Positions 24,895 through 33,913 of a DNA stretch of 64,000 nt are shown one piece after another. The notes beneath the pieces were generated by a model. That model was not told where the DNA came from. It did no database searches and worked only from the letters and a program-made list of their open reading frames with translations. The DNA is from JASJAR01 sp039198225 (GTDB taxonomy: Bacteria > Pseudomonadota > Alphaproteobacteria > Rhodobacterales > Rhodobacteraceae), in NCBI GenBank assembly GCA_039198225.1, contig JBCCTQ010000006.1:62001-126000 (forward strand). The letters are read 5' to 3'. Position numbers and translations under genes: made by a program. Numbering within the stretch: the stretch's first letter is position 1; each line of letters starts with the position of its first letter.

Positions 24895-26315
24895 TAGGCG
24901 GTGTCCCGGGCCAACACTGCGCCGGGGTTCATGATACCCAAAGGATCGAGGGCGGCTTTGATGGCGCGCATCGCCCCCAGTCGCGCGGGGTCGCCGTAGC
25001 GTTCGAGATCACCCACTTTGAGCCGTCCGATCCCGTGCTCGGCGCTGAACGTGCCGCCTTTGGCGACCGCTTGATCATGGACGATCCGGGTGAGCGCATG
25101 CCGCTGAGCGTCATATTCCTCGCGCCGCTCGCCCACACGCGGAAAGAGATTGTAGTGGAGATTGCCGTCGCCCAGATGGCCGAAAGCGTTGATCCTGACC
25201 GGAGCCACCTCCGAGAGCAGGCGCCCCGTCTCCGCAAGAAAGGCGGGGATCTCTGAAAGTGGGAGGGCGATGTCATGGGAGGCCACGGCGCCAATGGCGC
25301 GGTTCGCTTCGGGGATGCTCTCACGCATATGCCAGAGGGCTTGGCGCTGGGCTTCTGAAACCGCAATCACCCCGTCCGAGGTAAGCCCGGCCTCTGCGGC
25401 TTCGGCGAAAAGGTCTTCGAGCATGGCGGCGGCCGTTTGGCCGGGCGATGTGCCCAATTCGACCAAGACCGACCAATTGGGTGCCGGGTCGAACGGTGCT
25501 TTCGCGGGAAGCCCCGCCTCGGCTAGAAAACCCAAGCCCACGCCCGAGATCAGTTCAAAGGCCGAGATGGTGCCGCCGAGTGTCGCTGTGGCCCGCTCAA
25601 AGAGCGCCAGCGCGGCCTCGGGCGTGTCGACCACCAACATTGCCGTGGCGATCTCCGCAGGCGGGGTGACGAGACGGAGGCTCGCCGCGGTGATGAGCCC
25701 CAGCGTACCTTCGGCTCCGATCAAAAGATGGCGGAGGTCGTAGCCGGTATTGTCCTTTCTAAGGCGCTTCAGCCCATGGAGGATCTCGCCGTTTGGCAAG
25801 ACAGCTTCAATGCCAAGTGCGAGCTCCCTTGCATTGCCGTAGCGGACCACATTGAGGCCACCGGAATTGACCGCTAGGGCCCCGCCGATCCGGGCCGATC
25901 CTTCGGAGGCGTAGCTGAGAGGAAAGAGACGCCCGGCTTCGGTGGCGGCTTCTTGGATGCGCGCCAGCGTTGCTCCGGCCTCGACCACGATCACGCCTTC
26001 TTCCGGATAGACGCCCCGGATCCTTTCCATCCGCTCAAAAGAGATCACCAAAGGGAGGGGGCCGTCTGCCATCACCTGGCCGGCCACGAGGCCAGTACCG
26101 CCGCCATAGGGCACCACGCCGACCCGCGCATCCGCGGCCAATGCAACGGTCTTTGCGACCTCCTCTGTGGATGTCGGCGCGATCACGGCCCCGGCGTGAC
26201 CTCTCCAACGGCCACGCGGTTCTTCCAGATATTTCGGCGCGATCTCACGAAACGCCGCGACCCCGATCTCCGTGCGGAGACGGTTGAGAAAGGCGTCGGT
26301 CACCGGATTGAGCAT
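24894..26315 (-). CDS. FAD-linked oxidase, GlcD/D-lactate dehydrogenase type
   Basis: 473-residue flavoprotein that oxidises a 2-hydroxyacid such as D-lactate, glycolate or D-2-hydroxyglutarate. The FAD domain has VVPYGGGTGLVAGQ (about 72-85), and GSARIGGALAVNSGGLNVVRYG (split around 143-163); the C-terminal domain has FGHLGDGNLHYN and FSAEHGIGRLK, both typical. The substrate cannot be fixed from sequence. ATG 26315 (MLNPVTDAFLNRL) fits family starts; ATG 26330 is possible; earlier starts would overlap the preceding gene. The upstream MBL-fold gene ends 35 bases before. Confidence 0.9.
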   Translation of the reverse strand: MLNPVTDAFLNRLRTEIGVAAFREIAPKYLEEPRGRWRGHAGAVIAPTSTEEVAKTVALAADARVGVVPYGGGTGLVAGQVMADGPLPLVISFERMERIRGVYPEEGVIVVEAGATLARIQEAATEAGRLFPLSYASEGSARIGGALAVNSGGLNVVRYGNARELALGIEAVLPNGEILHGLKRLRKDNTGYDLRHLLIGAEGTLGLITAASLRLVTPPAEIATAMLVVDTPEAALALFERATATLGGTISAFELISGVGLGFLAEAGLPAKAPFDPAPNWSVLVELGTSPGQTAAAMLEDLFAEAAEAGLTSDGVIAVSEAQRQALWHMRESIPEANRAIGAVASHDIALPLSEIPAFLAETGRLLSEVAPVRINAFGHLGDGNLHYNLFPRVGERREEYDAQRHALTRIVHDQAVAKGGTFSAEHGIGRLKVGDLERYGDPARLGAMRAIKAALDPLGIMNPGAVLARDTA

Positions 26316-26350
26316 AGGGGCTTCAACCATGCCCGTCCGGGGCGGACAAG

Positions 26351-27181
26351 TCACTCCGGTGCGCTGAGCCATTCCGGTTCGAGCACCATGACCGTCGGGC
26401 GGCTGGGCAAGGATCGGAGCGAGAGCTCAATGCTTGGCCCGCCCACACGTTCAACGGCGAATTCATCGCTCACGTTGCTGAGAAACGTCTCAAGCCCGGC
26501 CCGCTCGAACCAATGCATCGGGATGACGACCGACGACTTGAGGCGCCGGACGATCTCGCTGACCGTCGGTGTGTCGATGGTAAGACCCCCATCGACGGGC
26601 ACCATCACCACATCAAGCCGGCCAATGGCCGTATAATGGGCATCTGTGAGCGCATGGTGGAGATGGCCAAGATGCCCGACGCAGAGCCCGGCCACTTCGA
26701 AAATGAACACGGAATTGTTGTCATCGGCCGGGGCCGCCCAGGCGCGCACGTCCGTTGTGACATTGCGGATCAGCATGTCACCGACTTCGAGGTGATGGTC
26801 GGCCGGCACCCCATCGGCATCTTTCCAGCCTTGCAGCACATGGGGGATGCGGGGATCGGGACTGGCGGTCCAATGGGTATTGTGGGCGTTGTTCATCGTG
26901 GCCGCGTCCGGTGCGAAATCGACCGCACCGAGAAAGCCCGAATAATCGGTGACCGCCGAACGGCCTTCGGGGCTTTGGATCAAAAACATCGAATGGGAGA
27001 CGTAGCTGATCCGCGCGGTGAATTCTTCGAGTGGGTCGGACCAGCTTGCCTTTTGGAGATATTCCAGCCCCGGAGCCCGTTCGGCGATCGCAAAGCAATG
27101 GCTCGGACGGCGCTCTCGGTCTTGTGCGGTGCTACCGGTCGCGACCGCCAGCAAGAATGTGACAAGAATGGTGAGCCGCAT
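26351..27181 (-). CDS. Exported MBL-fold hydrolase (UlaG-like)
   Basis: 276-residue protein with a signal peptide (RLTILVTFLLAVATGSTAQ) followed by a metallo-beta-lactamase-like domain. The metal-binding pattern is unusual: GHLGHLHHALTDAH (about residue 170) and VVIPMHWFERAG (about 228) resemble UlaG/YycJ-like members, with TDYSGF replacing the first usual HxHxDH motif. Substrate unknown. ATG 27181 is preferred over 27187 because GAGGG lies six bases before it. It is divergent from the TerB-like gene and precedes the GlcD-like gene. Confidence 0.72.
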   Translation of the reverse strand: MRLTILVTFLLAVATGSTAQDRERRPSHCFAIAERAPGLEYLQKASWSDPLEEFTARISYVSHSMFLIQSPEGRSAVTDYSGFLGAVDFAPDAATMNNAHNTHWTASPDPRIPHVLQGWKDADGVPADHHLEVGDMLIRNVTTDVRAWAAPADDNNSVFIFEVAGLCVGHLGHLHHALTDAHYTAIGRLDVVMVPVDGGLTIDTPTVSEIVRRLKSSVVIPMHWFERAGLETFLSNVSDEFAVERVGGPSIELSLRSLPSRPTVMVLEPEWLSAPE

Positions 27182-27266
27182 TGTCATCCCTCAATCAACA
27201 ATAGGACGAGTTTAGAGCCGATCGGCGCGACGTCAGCGGCGAATGTGCGGCAAGACGCTTTTCTTT

Positions 27267-27287
27267 GGCAAAATTGAGCATTTTGCC
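27267..27287. promoter_or_regulatory. Inverted repeat in a divergent promoter region
   Basis: GGCAAAAT-TGAGC-ATTTTGCC, perfect 8-base arms, lies between the MBL-fold gene (minus) and the TerB-like gene (plus). It is a candidate operator for one or both; the regulator is unknown. Confidence 0.4.
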
Positions 27288-27380
27288 GGGCGGAAGCGCC
27301 CCCATTGCCCAGATTTGACCACAATTGCGCGCCATAGGTGTTCGTCAAGACGGGGGCGCGATCCCACAGGGGATGGTGAC

Positions 27381-28193
27381 ATGCAAAGAAAAGCCTTCTG
27401 GGGCGTGACAGGGATCTCGGCGGCGACGGCATTTGTCGCGGGCGGCGGCGGTCCCGTGGATACCCTCAATTGGTTGGCCGATCTTTGCCTGACGGGGACG
27501 GCCGACGGTGCCATGGACGGCGAAATGCCGATGATTGCCATGGAGATGGAAAACCACCGAGCGCATATCCTCGAACGCCTCGCCCCTGGGCTTAGTATAA
27601 TTGGAGGTGCAATGGTGGTCGCTGGATTTTTGCCTGAGGAAGGGGATATCGGCGGTCTGGCCGCGGATCCGGATAAGATACTCGCCGCTATGACTTACGT
27701 GGCCAATGCAACCGGTGGCGTAGACGCCAACGACTTACGGGCCACGGTCGAGGCTACGACCGGAATGGAATTGAGCGAAGAAGACGCTTTGCTGGCCATG
27801 GACGTCTATAGCGGCGCGGCCAGACCCGAGCACCTGGCTTGGATTGCCGAAGGCGAGACGGGCCTTGCGCGCGACGTCATTATGCGCGCCGCACTGAAGG
27901 TCGGCTGGATCCACGGCGAATTCAGCGAAAGCGGTCTCGCGATGATTGCCCAAATGGCTGAGGTCATGGAGCTTGGTGGCGACGATCTGGCTTTGCTCTT
28001 TTGGGAGGCGACCGCCCCGCCGGATGCGGCCACCGAGCCTGCGCCCGCCGACGCGGCCCAAGCGCAACTTGCGGCCGAGCCCGAACCACGTCCCGCAGCC
28101 GTCGCTGCGGCTCAACCTGACCCACAACCCCGTCCGGATCCCTTCGATCGGCTCCGGGCCCGGCGCGAAGCCGGACAATTGGCTTGCGCTTAA
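27381..28193 (+). CDS. TerB-like domain protein of unknown function
   Basis: 270 residues. The middle part (about 90-205), with MTYVANATGGVDANDLRATV, LSEEDALLAMDVYSG and GWIHGEFSESGLAMIAQMAE, looks like an all-helical TerB/DnaJ-associated domain with acidic turns. The C-terminal 60 residues are Ala/Pro/Glu-rich (PEPRPAAVAAAQPDPQPRP) and probably disordered. There is no convincing signal peptide, although residues 6-22 are mildly hydrophobic. ATG 27381 has GGGGATGG upstream. It is followed 38 bases later by the PCuAC and SCO1 copper chaperone genes in the same direction. I do not recognise a specific function. Confidence 0.6.
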   Translation: MQRKAFWGVTGISAATAFVAGGGGPVDTLNWLADLCLTGTADGAMDGEMPMIAMEMENHRAHILERLAPGLSIIGGAMVVAGFLPEEGDIGGLAADPDKILAAMTYVANATGGVDANDLRATVEATTGMELSEEDALLAMDVYSGAARPEHLAWIAEGETGLARDVIMRAALKVGWIHGEFSESGLAMIAQMAEVMELGGDDLALLFWEATAPPDAATEPAPADAAQAQLAAEPEPRPAAVAAAQPDPQPRPDPFDRLRARREAGQLACA

Positions 28194-28231
28194 AGACAAC
28201 CCAAATCCGAAACCAAAAAGAGCAGTTCTCG

Positions 28232-28714
28232 ATGCGTACTATTCTAGCCCTCTCTTTGGCCTTGGCCGCCCTGCCGGCCTCGGCCCATGAGTTTAAGATC
28301 GCCGATCTCGTGATCGGCCATCCCTTCGCCACGCCCACAACAGCCAGCGCCAAAGCTGGAGCGGGCTACATGGAGATTACCAATCGTGGCGATACGCCGG
28401 ATCGCCTGGTTGCCGTCGAGGCGGCCTTTCCCCAGGTGATGCTCCATGCGTCCGTCGAAAAGGACGGTGTGGCGCGGATGGTGCATCTCCATGAAGGCGT
28501 TGAGCTTTTGCCGGGCGAGACAGTGCGCTTCGCACCGGGCGGGCTCCACGTGATGTTTATGGGGCTGAAGGGCGATCCCTTCGAGGACGGGGAGAAAGTG
28601 CCGGCCACGCTGGTTTTTGAAAAAGCCGGTCGGCTCGATGTGACGTTCAATGTCGAGAAGGTGGCCATGAAGGAAATGGACCACTCCATGCACGGTATGG
28701 CCTCGGGAAGTTAA
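28232..28714 (+). CDS. Periplasmic copper chaperone PCuAC
   Basis: 160-residue exported protein of the PCuAC (DUF461) family, which carries Cu(I) to the CuA centre of cytochrome oxidase together with SCO1. Signal peptide RTILALSLALAALPASAHE; the copper motif is seen as His-x10-Met (HASVEKDGVARM) followed by a second His-x-Met (GLHVM). By my count 22 residues separate Met and His, one more than the usual 21. The C-terminal tail MDHSMHGM is an additional Met/His-rich copper-binding end. It is followed four bases later by the SCO1 gene. Confidence 0.9.
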   Translation: MRTILALSLALAALPASAHEFKIADLVIGHPFATPTTASAKAGAGYMEITNRGDTPDRLVAVEAAFPQVMLHASVEKDGVARMVHLHEGVELLPGETVRFAPGGLHVMFMGLKGDPFEDGEKVPATLVFEKAGRLDVTFNVEKVAMKEMDHSMHGMASGS

Positions 28715-28718
28715 ACGC

Positions 28719-29327
28719 ATGCCAAAGCCAATTATGATTGCGGGCGGCGGTGTTGCAGCCTTGGGAGGCCTCGCCTTTGCCGTGAGCGCGGTGATCGCGC
28801 CGGCCGATCGGTTCGCCGATTGCCGGACGGTTACTGTTACAGAGCCCCTCGGCACCTCGTTTACGCTCACCGACACCACAGGACGCCGGGTGACCGACCA
28901 AGAAGTGTTCGCAAAGCCGACGCTTCTCTATTTCGGCTACACGTTCTGCCCCGATGTCTGCCCGATCGACAATGGGCGCAATGCGGCTGCGGTGGATCTG
29001 ATGGCAGAGGACGGGGTCGAAGCGCAGCCGGTTTTTGTCACCATCGATCCTGAACGCGACGATGTGGAATTGCTGGCCGAATACACGGCCGCCTTCCATG
29101 ACGACATGATCGGGTTGACCGGGTCCGTGGAAGAGATCCGTGAGGTGCAAGCCGCGTACAAGTCGTTCTCATCGCGCCAGGGGGACGACCCCGAATACTA
29201 CCTCGTCGACCACTCGACCTTCACCTATCTGGTGCTGCCCGGACACGGGTTCGTCGATCTTGTCAGCCGTAGCGAGGATGCCCAACAGGTGGCCGACCGC
29301 GCATCCTGTTTTGTGCGGAACGCGTAA
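28719..29327 (+). CDS. SCO1/SenC-family copper chaperone
   Basis: 202-residue membrane-anchored thioredoxin-fold protein that matures the CuA site of oxidase. N-terminal helix (MIAGGGVAALGGLAFAVSAV), copper-binding YTFCPDVCPIDN (Cys-x3-Cys, around residue 71) and the conserved distal His in YLVDHSTFTYLV (around 168). It sits directly after PCuAC, forming a copper-delivery pair away from the main oxidase operon 10 kb upstream. Confidence 0.93.
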   Translation: MPKPIMIAGGGVAALGGLAFAVSAVIAPADRFADCRTVTVTEPLGTSFTLTDTTGRRVTDQEVFAKPTLLYFGYTFCPDVCPIDNGRNAAAVDLMAEDGVEAQPVFVTIDPERDDVELLAEYTAAFHDDMIGLTGSVEEIREVQAAYKSFSSRQGDDPEYYLVDHSTFTYLVLPGHGFVDLVSRSEDAQQVADRASCFVRNA

Positions 29328-29428
29328 CGGTCAAAGGCCGTTTGCAGGGAAATCCAAGCGAAGATGGCAGGCTGCCATGTGCGAAGCTTTGACTGGACTG
29401 GCCTACCCTGAAGGCCGTTCCGCCAGGG

Positions 29429-30415
29429 TCACAGCATTGACGGCACGACCAGATCCGGCGGCCGGTGGCCGTCATCGAAGGTTTTGATATTGATCAGAAC
29501 CTTCTCTCCCATCTCGACCCGCGCCTCTTGGGTGGCCGAGCCCATATGGGGCAAAAGGACGACATTGGGGAGCGCCCGGAGCCGCGGGTTCACGTCCACA
29601 CCGTGCTCATAGACATCCAGGCCCGCCCCGGCCAATTCCCCCGCGCGAAGAAGGCGAGTTAGCGCGTTTTCGTCGATCACTTCGCCTCGTGACGTGTTCA
29701 CCACCACGGCGGACGGTTTCATCAGTTTGAGACGCCGCGCATTCATCAGATGGAAAGTTGCCGGCGTATGGGGGCAATTGACCGACAGGATGTCGATCCG
29801 CGCGACCATCTGATCGAGGCTTTCCCAATAGGTCGCCCCAAGCTCCTGCTCGGTATCGGCATGGAGGCGGCGGCGGTTGTGATAGTGGATTTCAAGGCCG
29901 AAAGGCCGGGCCCGTTCCGCCACGGCGCGCCCGATCCGGCCCATGCCGAGAATGCCAAGCCTCTTCCCGCCGATCCGACCGCCGAGAAACGCCGTCGGTG
30001 CCCAGCCTTGCCATTCACCCTTTTGCATCGCGCCCATCCCTTCCGGGAGCCGGCGGATCGCAGCGAGCATCAGCGCCATAGTCATATCGGCCGTGTCTTC
30101 GGTCAGAACGCCGGGCGTGTTTGACACCAGGATCCCCCGCTGGCGGGCCGTGGCCACATCGATATGGTCAATGCCAGCACCGTAATTGGCGATGAGCTTC
30201 AGCCGTTCCCCGGCACCGGCGAGAAGACCCGCATCGATCTCGTCGGTCAGGCTCGGGACCAACACATCCGCTTGGGCGAGTGCGGCGGCCAGGGCATCGC
30301 GCGACATCGGCCGGTCGGTTTGGTTCAGCTCCACGTCGAAAAGCTCGCCCATGCGGGCTTCAACAGCGCTCGGTAAGCGTCGCGTGACAACCACGCTCAA
30401 CCGTTTCTTAGCCAC
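29429..30415 (-). CDS. D-2-hydroxyacid dehydrogenase (glyoxylate/hydroxypyruvate reductase type)
   Basis: 328-residue NAD(P)H-dependent reductase. The nucleotide motif is LGILGMGRIGRAVAERARPF (about 148-167). Catalytic residues are visible: Arg in VVNTSRGEVIDE, Glu in the following DVYEHGVDVNPRL region and His in VVLLPHMGSAT. This matches the GhrB/GyaR group that reduces glyoxylate or hydroxypyruvate. It is divergent from the SH3-domain gene. The BciA/GlcD region upstream suggests a link to 2-hydroxyacid metabolism, but this is inference. Confidence 0.92.
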   Translation of the reverse strand: MAKKRLSVVVTRRLPSAVEARMGELFDVELNQTDRPMSRDALAAALAQADVLVPSLTDEIDAGLLAGAGERLKLIANYGAGIDHIDVATARQRGILVSNTPGVLTEDTADMTMALMLAAIRRLPEGMGAMQKGEWQGWAPTAFLGGRIGGKRLGILGMGRIGRAVAERARPFGLEIHYHNRRRLHADTEQELGATYWESLDQMVARIDILSVNCPHTPATFHLMNARRLKLMKPSAVVVNTSRGEVIDENALTRLLRAGELAGAGLDVYEHGVDVNPRLRALPNVVLLPHMGSATQEARVEMGEKVLINIKTFDDGHRPPDLVVPSML

Positions 30416-30510
30416 GCCGTGCCTCCCCTGGGACTATCATTGCCGCCCGTTATCGGGCATGTTCGCAAGAGAAACGGCGCGGCACAAGCGCACGAACGGG
30501 CAGTGGCACA

Positions 30511-31011
30511 ATGAAATTCATCTCGTTTTGGGGTCTTTTGGGACTTTTGATCTTGGCACTTCAAGGCCCCGGGCAGGCGGCGGAGAGGGGCAAGGTGACG
30601 AACCTTCCTTTACCGCGCTACGTGTCTTTGAAGGCGGCGGAAGGCAATGTGCGGCGGGGCCCGTCCCTGTCTCATCGGATCGATTGGGTTTATAAACGCC
30701 GCGACATGCCGCTCCGGGTAACTGCCGAGTACGGCCATTGGCGCCGGGTCGAAGACCGGGACGGGCAAGGCGGCTGGGTGCATTACTCGCTTCTCTCCGG
30801 CGTGCGCACCGTCATCATCGCCAATGATCTAACGCCAATGCGGATGAAACCGGAAACAGGGGCGACGGTATCGGCCTATGCCGAGGCCGGTGTCGTGGCG
30901 CGGCTCGGACAGTGCCAGCCTGGCTGGTGCCGGATCAGTGCGGATGGGCGCCGGGGCTGGGCCCCGAAATCGGCCCTTTGGGGTGTCGAAGCCGGAGAAG
31001 TCCGAGACTGA
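30511..31011 (+). CDS. Exported SH3-domain protein
   Basis: 166 residues with signal peptide (FISFWGLLGLLILALQGPGQA) and two bacterial SH3-like segments: PRYVSLKAAEGNVRRGPSLS (about 34-53) with GQGGWVHYSLLSG, and MKPETGATVSAYAEAG with GRRGWAPKSALWG. Such proteins are periplasmic and often bind peptidoglycan or partner proteins. A single gene, divergent from the hydroxyacid dehydrogenase, an arrangement I associate with Rhodobacterales. No enzymatic domain. Confidence 0.87.
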   Translation: MKFISFWGLLGLLILALQGPGQAAERGKVTNLPLPRYVSLKAAEGNVRRGPSLSHRIDWVYKRRDMPLRVTAEYGHWRRVEDRDGQGGWVHYSLLSGVRTVIIANDLTPMRMKPETGATVSAYAEAGVVARLGQCQPGWCRISADGRRGWAPKSALWGVEAGEVRD

Positions 31012-31110
31012 GGCTGCCCCTAATCGGCGAGATATCGGGCAGATAAATATTTTTAAATCATTTATTTATGCGGCGTAGTTGATGTTACCAAGCGGGCGGT
31101 CTTGCGCCGT

Positions 31111-32166
31111 TTAGGCAGATACTGATCGGGACTTGGTGCCACATACCGGGCAATCTGTCGTGCGGGTCAGTGCGACGGTTCGGGTCTCGCCTGTGAGCCC
31201 GTCGTAAAGCGCCATTTTGCCCCAGAGCGCCTCGCCCGCACCGGAAAGGATCTTAATCGCTTCGAGGGCCATCATCGTCCCGATCACCCCAGGCAATGGT
31301 GCGGCCACACCCGCTTCGGCGCAGGTGGCGGACCGTTCGGGATCGGCCTCGACGGGAAAGAGGCAAGCATAGCAGGCCGTCCCCCGTGCCGGGTCATGCA
31401 CGCTCACTTGCCCGTCCCATTGGCTGATCGCCCCGGTGATGAGAGGGATGGATTTCTCCACGGCCGTTCGGTTGATGAGATAGCGCGTTGCAGTGTCGTC
31501 GGTCGCATCGAGAATGAGGTCATAATCTTCGAAAAGATCGTGCGCGATGTCTTCGGTGAGACGTCTGTTGTAGGGCCGGGTCACGACAAAAGGGTTTTGC
31601 TCGTGGATCGCGGCTTCTGCCGAAAAGACCTTGGGCATCCCGATCCGGTGGTCTGTGTGGATGGTCTGGCGCTGAAGGTTTGAAAGCTCCACCGTGTCGC
31701 CGTCGATCAGACCCAATGTGCCGACGCCTGACGCGGCGAGGTATTGAAGGGCCGGAGAGCCGAGCCCGCCGGCGCCTACGACCAATACCCGCGCCGTTTC
31801 AATCCGCGCCTGGCCCGCCCCGCCGATCTCGCGGAGCGCGATATGGCGGGCCGCCCGTTCAAGCCGGGTGGGGGCCGAGCGTTCTTCTTCAGATTTCGGG
31901 CGGTTTTCGGGGCGGACAAAGGCCCGAAGCTGATGGAGCCCCATCCAATAGGCCCAAACCGCGAGTGAAAGCGCGCCCATGATCAGCCAATTCGCGGCTG
32001 ATCCTCCGAGGACGCCGTGGAGCGGGTGGCCGTCGGGGAGGGCGATATGGGCGGCCAATACCGCCACGTATAATAGCCCGAGCATCAAAGCCCGGGCATT
32101 GAAGGGCGCTCCGATCGCCCGGCCGAAAAACCAAAGGCCCGCCGCCATGCCGAACACCACGACCAT
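31111..32166 (-). CDS. moeB: ThiF/MoeB/HesA adenylyltransferase with N-terminal membrane segments
   Basis: 351 residues. An E1-like domain from about residue 105 carries GAGGLGSPALQYLAASG, DGDTVELSNLQRQ and DLILDATDDTATRYLIN, with a zinc site made by CYACLFP and CPVCGT. MoeB-type enzymes adenylate the C-terminal Gly of MoaD (molybdopterin) or related ThiS proteins. Unusually, the first 90 residues contain three hydrophobic segments (VVVFGMAAGLWFFGRAIG, LMLGLLYVAVLAAHIAL, WLIMGALSLAVWAYWMG), anchoring the enzyme to the membrane. It overlaps dut by one base (TGATG). The sulfur-carrier partner is not in the window. Confidence 0.88.
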   Translation of the reverse strand: MVVVFGMAAGLWFFGRAIGAPFNARALMLGLLYVAVLAAHIALPDGHPLHGVLGGSAANWLIMGALSLAVWAYWMGLHQLRAFVRPENRPKSEEERSAPTRLERAARHIALREIGGAGQARIETARVLVVGAGGLGSPALQYLAASGVGTLGLIDGDTVELSNLQRQTIHTDHRIGMPKVFSAEAAIHEQNPFVVTRPYNRRLTEDIAHDLFEDYDLILDATDDTATRYLINRTAVEKSIPLITGAISQWDGQVSVHDPARGTACYACLFPVEADPERSATCAEAGVAAPLPGVIGTMMALEAIKILSGAGEALWGKMALYDGLTGETRTVALTRTTDCPVCGTKSRSVSA

Positions 32167-32630
32167 CAGGAGGTCCCCGTTGAGCCAAACCCGCCGCTTC
32201 CGCGGTTGCTCGGGGCCAGATCATCGGCCAGCGCAAAGGCGGCCTGTATCACCGGGGCCACAACCATCTGGGCGATCCGGCTTCCATGTTCGATCGCGAT
32301 GGGCGCATCACCCGCATTATAAAGAAGGACGCGGACTTCGCCCCGGTAGTCGCTGTCGATCGTGGCAGGCGCGTTGAGCATGCTCAGTTTTTTCTTCAAC
32401 GCGAGGCCCGAGCGGGGCCGGAGCTGGACCTCGAAACCGGCCGGGATTTCCATCCGGAGCCCGGTTGGCACGGCCTCCTGCTGACCAGGGCCGAGGGTCA
32501 GGCCATCTACCCGGTCAGGCCCCGAGAAATTGGCGCGGATATCGGCGCCGGCGGCCCCTTCGGTTTCGTAGGACGGGAGCGGCACGGCGCGGTCAGCCTC
32601 CTCTGTCCAAGAAAGACGAAGCGCGGTCAT
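32166..32630 (-). CDS. dut: dUTP diphosphatase
   Basis: 154-residue trimeric dUTPase that hydrolyses dUTP to dUMP and keeps uracil out of DNA. All family motifs are visible: GAAGADIRAN (I), RPRSGLALKKK (II), NAPATIDSDYRGEVRV (III), GSRIAQMVV (IV) and the C-terminal RGSGGFGSTG (V). ATG 32630 overlaps the coaBC stop (ATGA), which supports the start over a longer frame. Middle gene of the coaBC-dut-moeB operon, a frequent order in alphaproteobacteria. Confidence 0.97.
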   Translation of the reverse strand: MTALRLSWTEEADRAVPLPSYETEGAAGADIRANFSGPDRVDGLTLGPGQQEAVPTGLRMEIPAGFEVQLRPRSGLALKKKLSMLNAPATIDSDYRGEVRVLLYNAGDAPIAIEHGSRIAQMVVAPVIQAAFALADDLAPSNRGSGGFGSTGTS

Positions 32631-33817
32631 GTCAGCGCCCCTGCCATCCGATCGGCGAGCCGGCGCGCGACGATGTCTTTCGAGAGGCGGGGCCATTCTT
32701 CGGCGCCCTTCTCGTCAATGATGGTCACTGCGTTTTCGGTCCCGCCCATGATGCCAGTGCCCGGCGAGACGTCATTGGCCACTATCCAGTCGCAGCGCTT
32801 TCGTTCGCGCTTGGCGGTGGCGGCGGCGATGACGTCGTCGGTCTCGGCGGCAAAGCCCACGACAAGACGCGGGCGCATATTGTGGGTTGAGACGGTGGCC
32901 AGGATGTCAGGATTCTCGACGAAATCGAGCCGCGGAGCGCCCGAACCGTCTTTCTTGAGTTTTGAGGTCGCGGCGTCTTCCACCCGCCAATCGGCTACTG
33001 CGGCGGCAAACACGGCGGCGTCGGCCGGGAGGGCGGCGAGGCTCGCATCGAGCATCTCAGAAGCGGTTTTGACGGCCACCACCGATACGCCGCCGGGCGG
33101 TGGCACCTCCGCGGGGCCGGTCACAAAGGTCACTTCGGCGCCGAGCCCGGCCAAGGCGGCGGCAATGGCCGTGCCCTGGGCGCCCGAAGAGCGGTTGGCA
33201 ATGTAGCGGACCGGATCAATGGGCTCTTGGGTGGGACCCGAGGTCACGAGGATCTTCTTGCCGTTGAGCGGGCCCGATTTGAGCGCCTCTTCCACCGCAA
33301 GGACGATCTCCATCGGATCGGCCAGCCGCCCTGGTCCAAACTCGCCGCAAGCCATGGGGCCTTCGCCGGGTCCGACGCTGAGGATCCCGTCCGCGGCCAG
33401 CGTCGCACGGTTCCGCGCGGTCGCGGGATGCTCCCACATACGGACATTCATGGCCGGGGCAATGAGGACACGGGTATCGGTGGCCAAAAGCAAGGTTGAG
33501 GCCAGATCATCGGCGAGCCCAGCCGCCATCTTGGCCATGAGATCTGCGGTCGCCGGGGCCACAACGATGAGATCGGCAGAACGTGAAAGTTCAATGTGGC
33601 CCATCTCCGCCTCATCGGTCAGGTCAAAGAGGTGGCTATAGGCTTTGTTGCCGGAAAGCGCGGCCGCCGAAAGCGGAGTAATGAACTCCCCGGCCGCCCG
33701 GGTCAGCACCGGCGTAACCTCTGCACCCCGCTCTTTCAGCCGTCGGATGAGATCGAGCGCTTTGTAGGCGGCAATGCCGCCGCCGATGATGAGTAGGATG
33801 CGTTTCCCGGCGAGCAT
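32627..33817 (-). CDS. coaBC: Bifunctional phosphopantothenoylcysteine decarboxylase/ligase
   Basis: 396-residue enzyme for two successive steps of coenzyme A synthesis. The N-terminal flavin-dependent decarboxylase (CoaC) shows GGGIAAYKALDLIRRL and the substrate motif APAMNVRMWEHPAT (about 108-121). The C-terminal ligase (CoaB) begins around residue 185 with VTSGPTQEPIDPVRYIANRS and has VVGFAAETDD and KRCDWIVANDVS. ATG 33817 (MLAGKRILLIIGG) is chosen on family length. It is first in the coaBC-dut-moeB operon. Confidence 0.97.
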   Translation of the reverse strand: MLAGKRILLIIGGGIAAYKALDLIRRLKERGAEVTPVLTRAAGEFITPLSAAALSGNKAYSHLFDLTDEAEMGHIELSRSADLIVVAPATADLMAKMAAGLADDLASTLLLATDTRVLIAPAMNVRMWEHPATARNRATLAADGILSVGPGEGPMACGEFGPGRLADPMEIVLAVEEALKSGPLNGKKILVTSGPTQEPIDPVRYIANRSSGAQGTAIAAALAGLGAEVTFVTGPAEVPPPGGVSVVAVKTASEMLDASLAALPADAAVFAAAVADWRVEDAATSKLKKDGSGAPRLDFVENPDILATVSTHNMRPRLVVGFAAETDDVIAAATAKRERKRCDWIVANDVSPGTGIMGGTENAVTIIDEKGAEEWPRLSKDIVARRLADRMAGALT

Positions 33818-33913
33818 GTCGCGCCTCGTAAAACCTGACCATATTGGTAGGACGCGTGCGGCCATGCCGCAAGCCGGAGACCCTGGGGCGGATTGCCCCG
33901 GCGACCGTCAAAA

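Noticed and set aside
29484..29497. FnrL-like site TTGATATTGATCAG
   Set aside because: One base off TTGAT-N4-ATCAA, but it lies inside the 3' part of the hydroxyacid dehydrogenase gene, not near a promoter.
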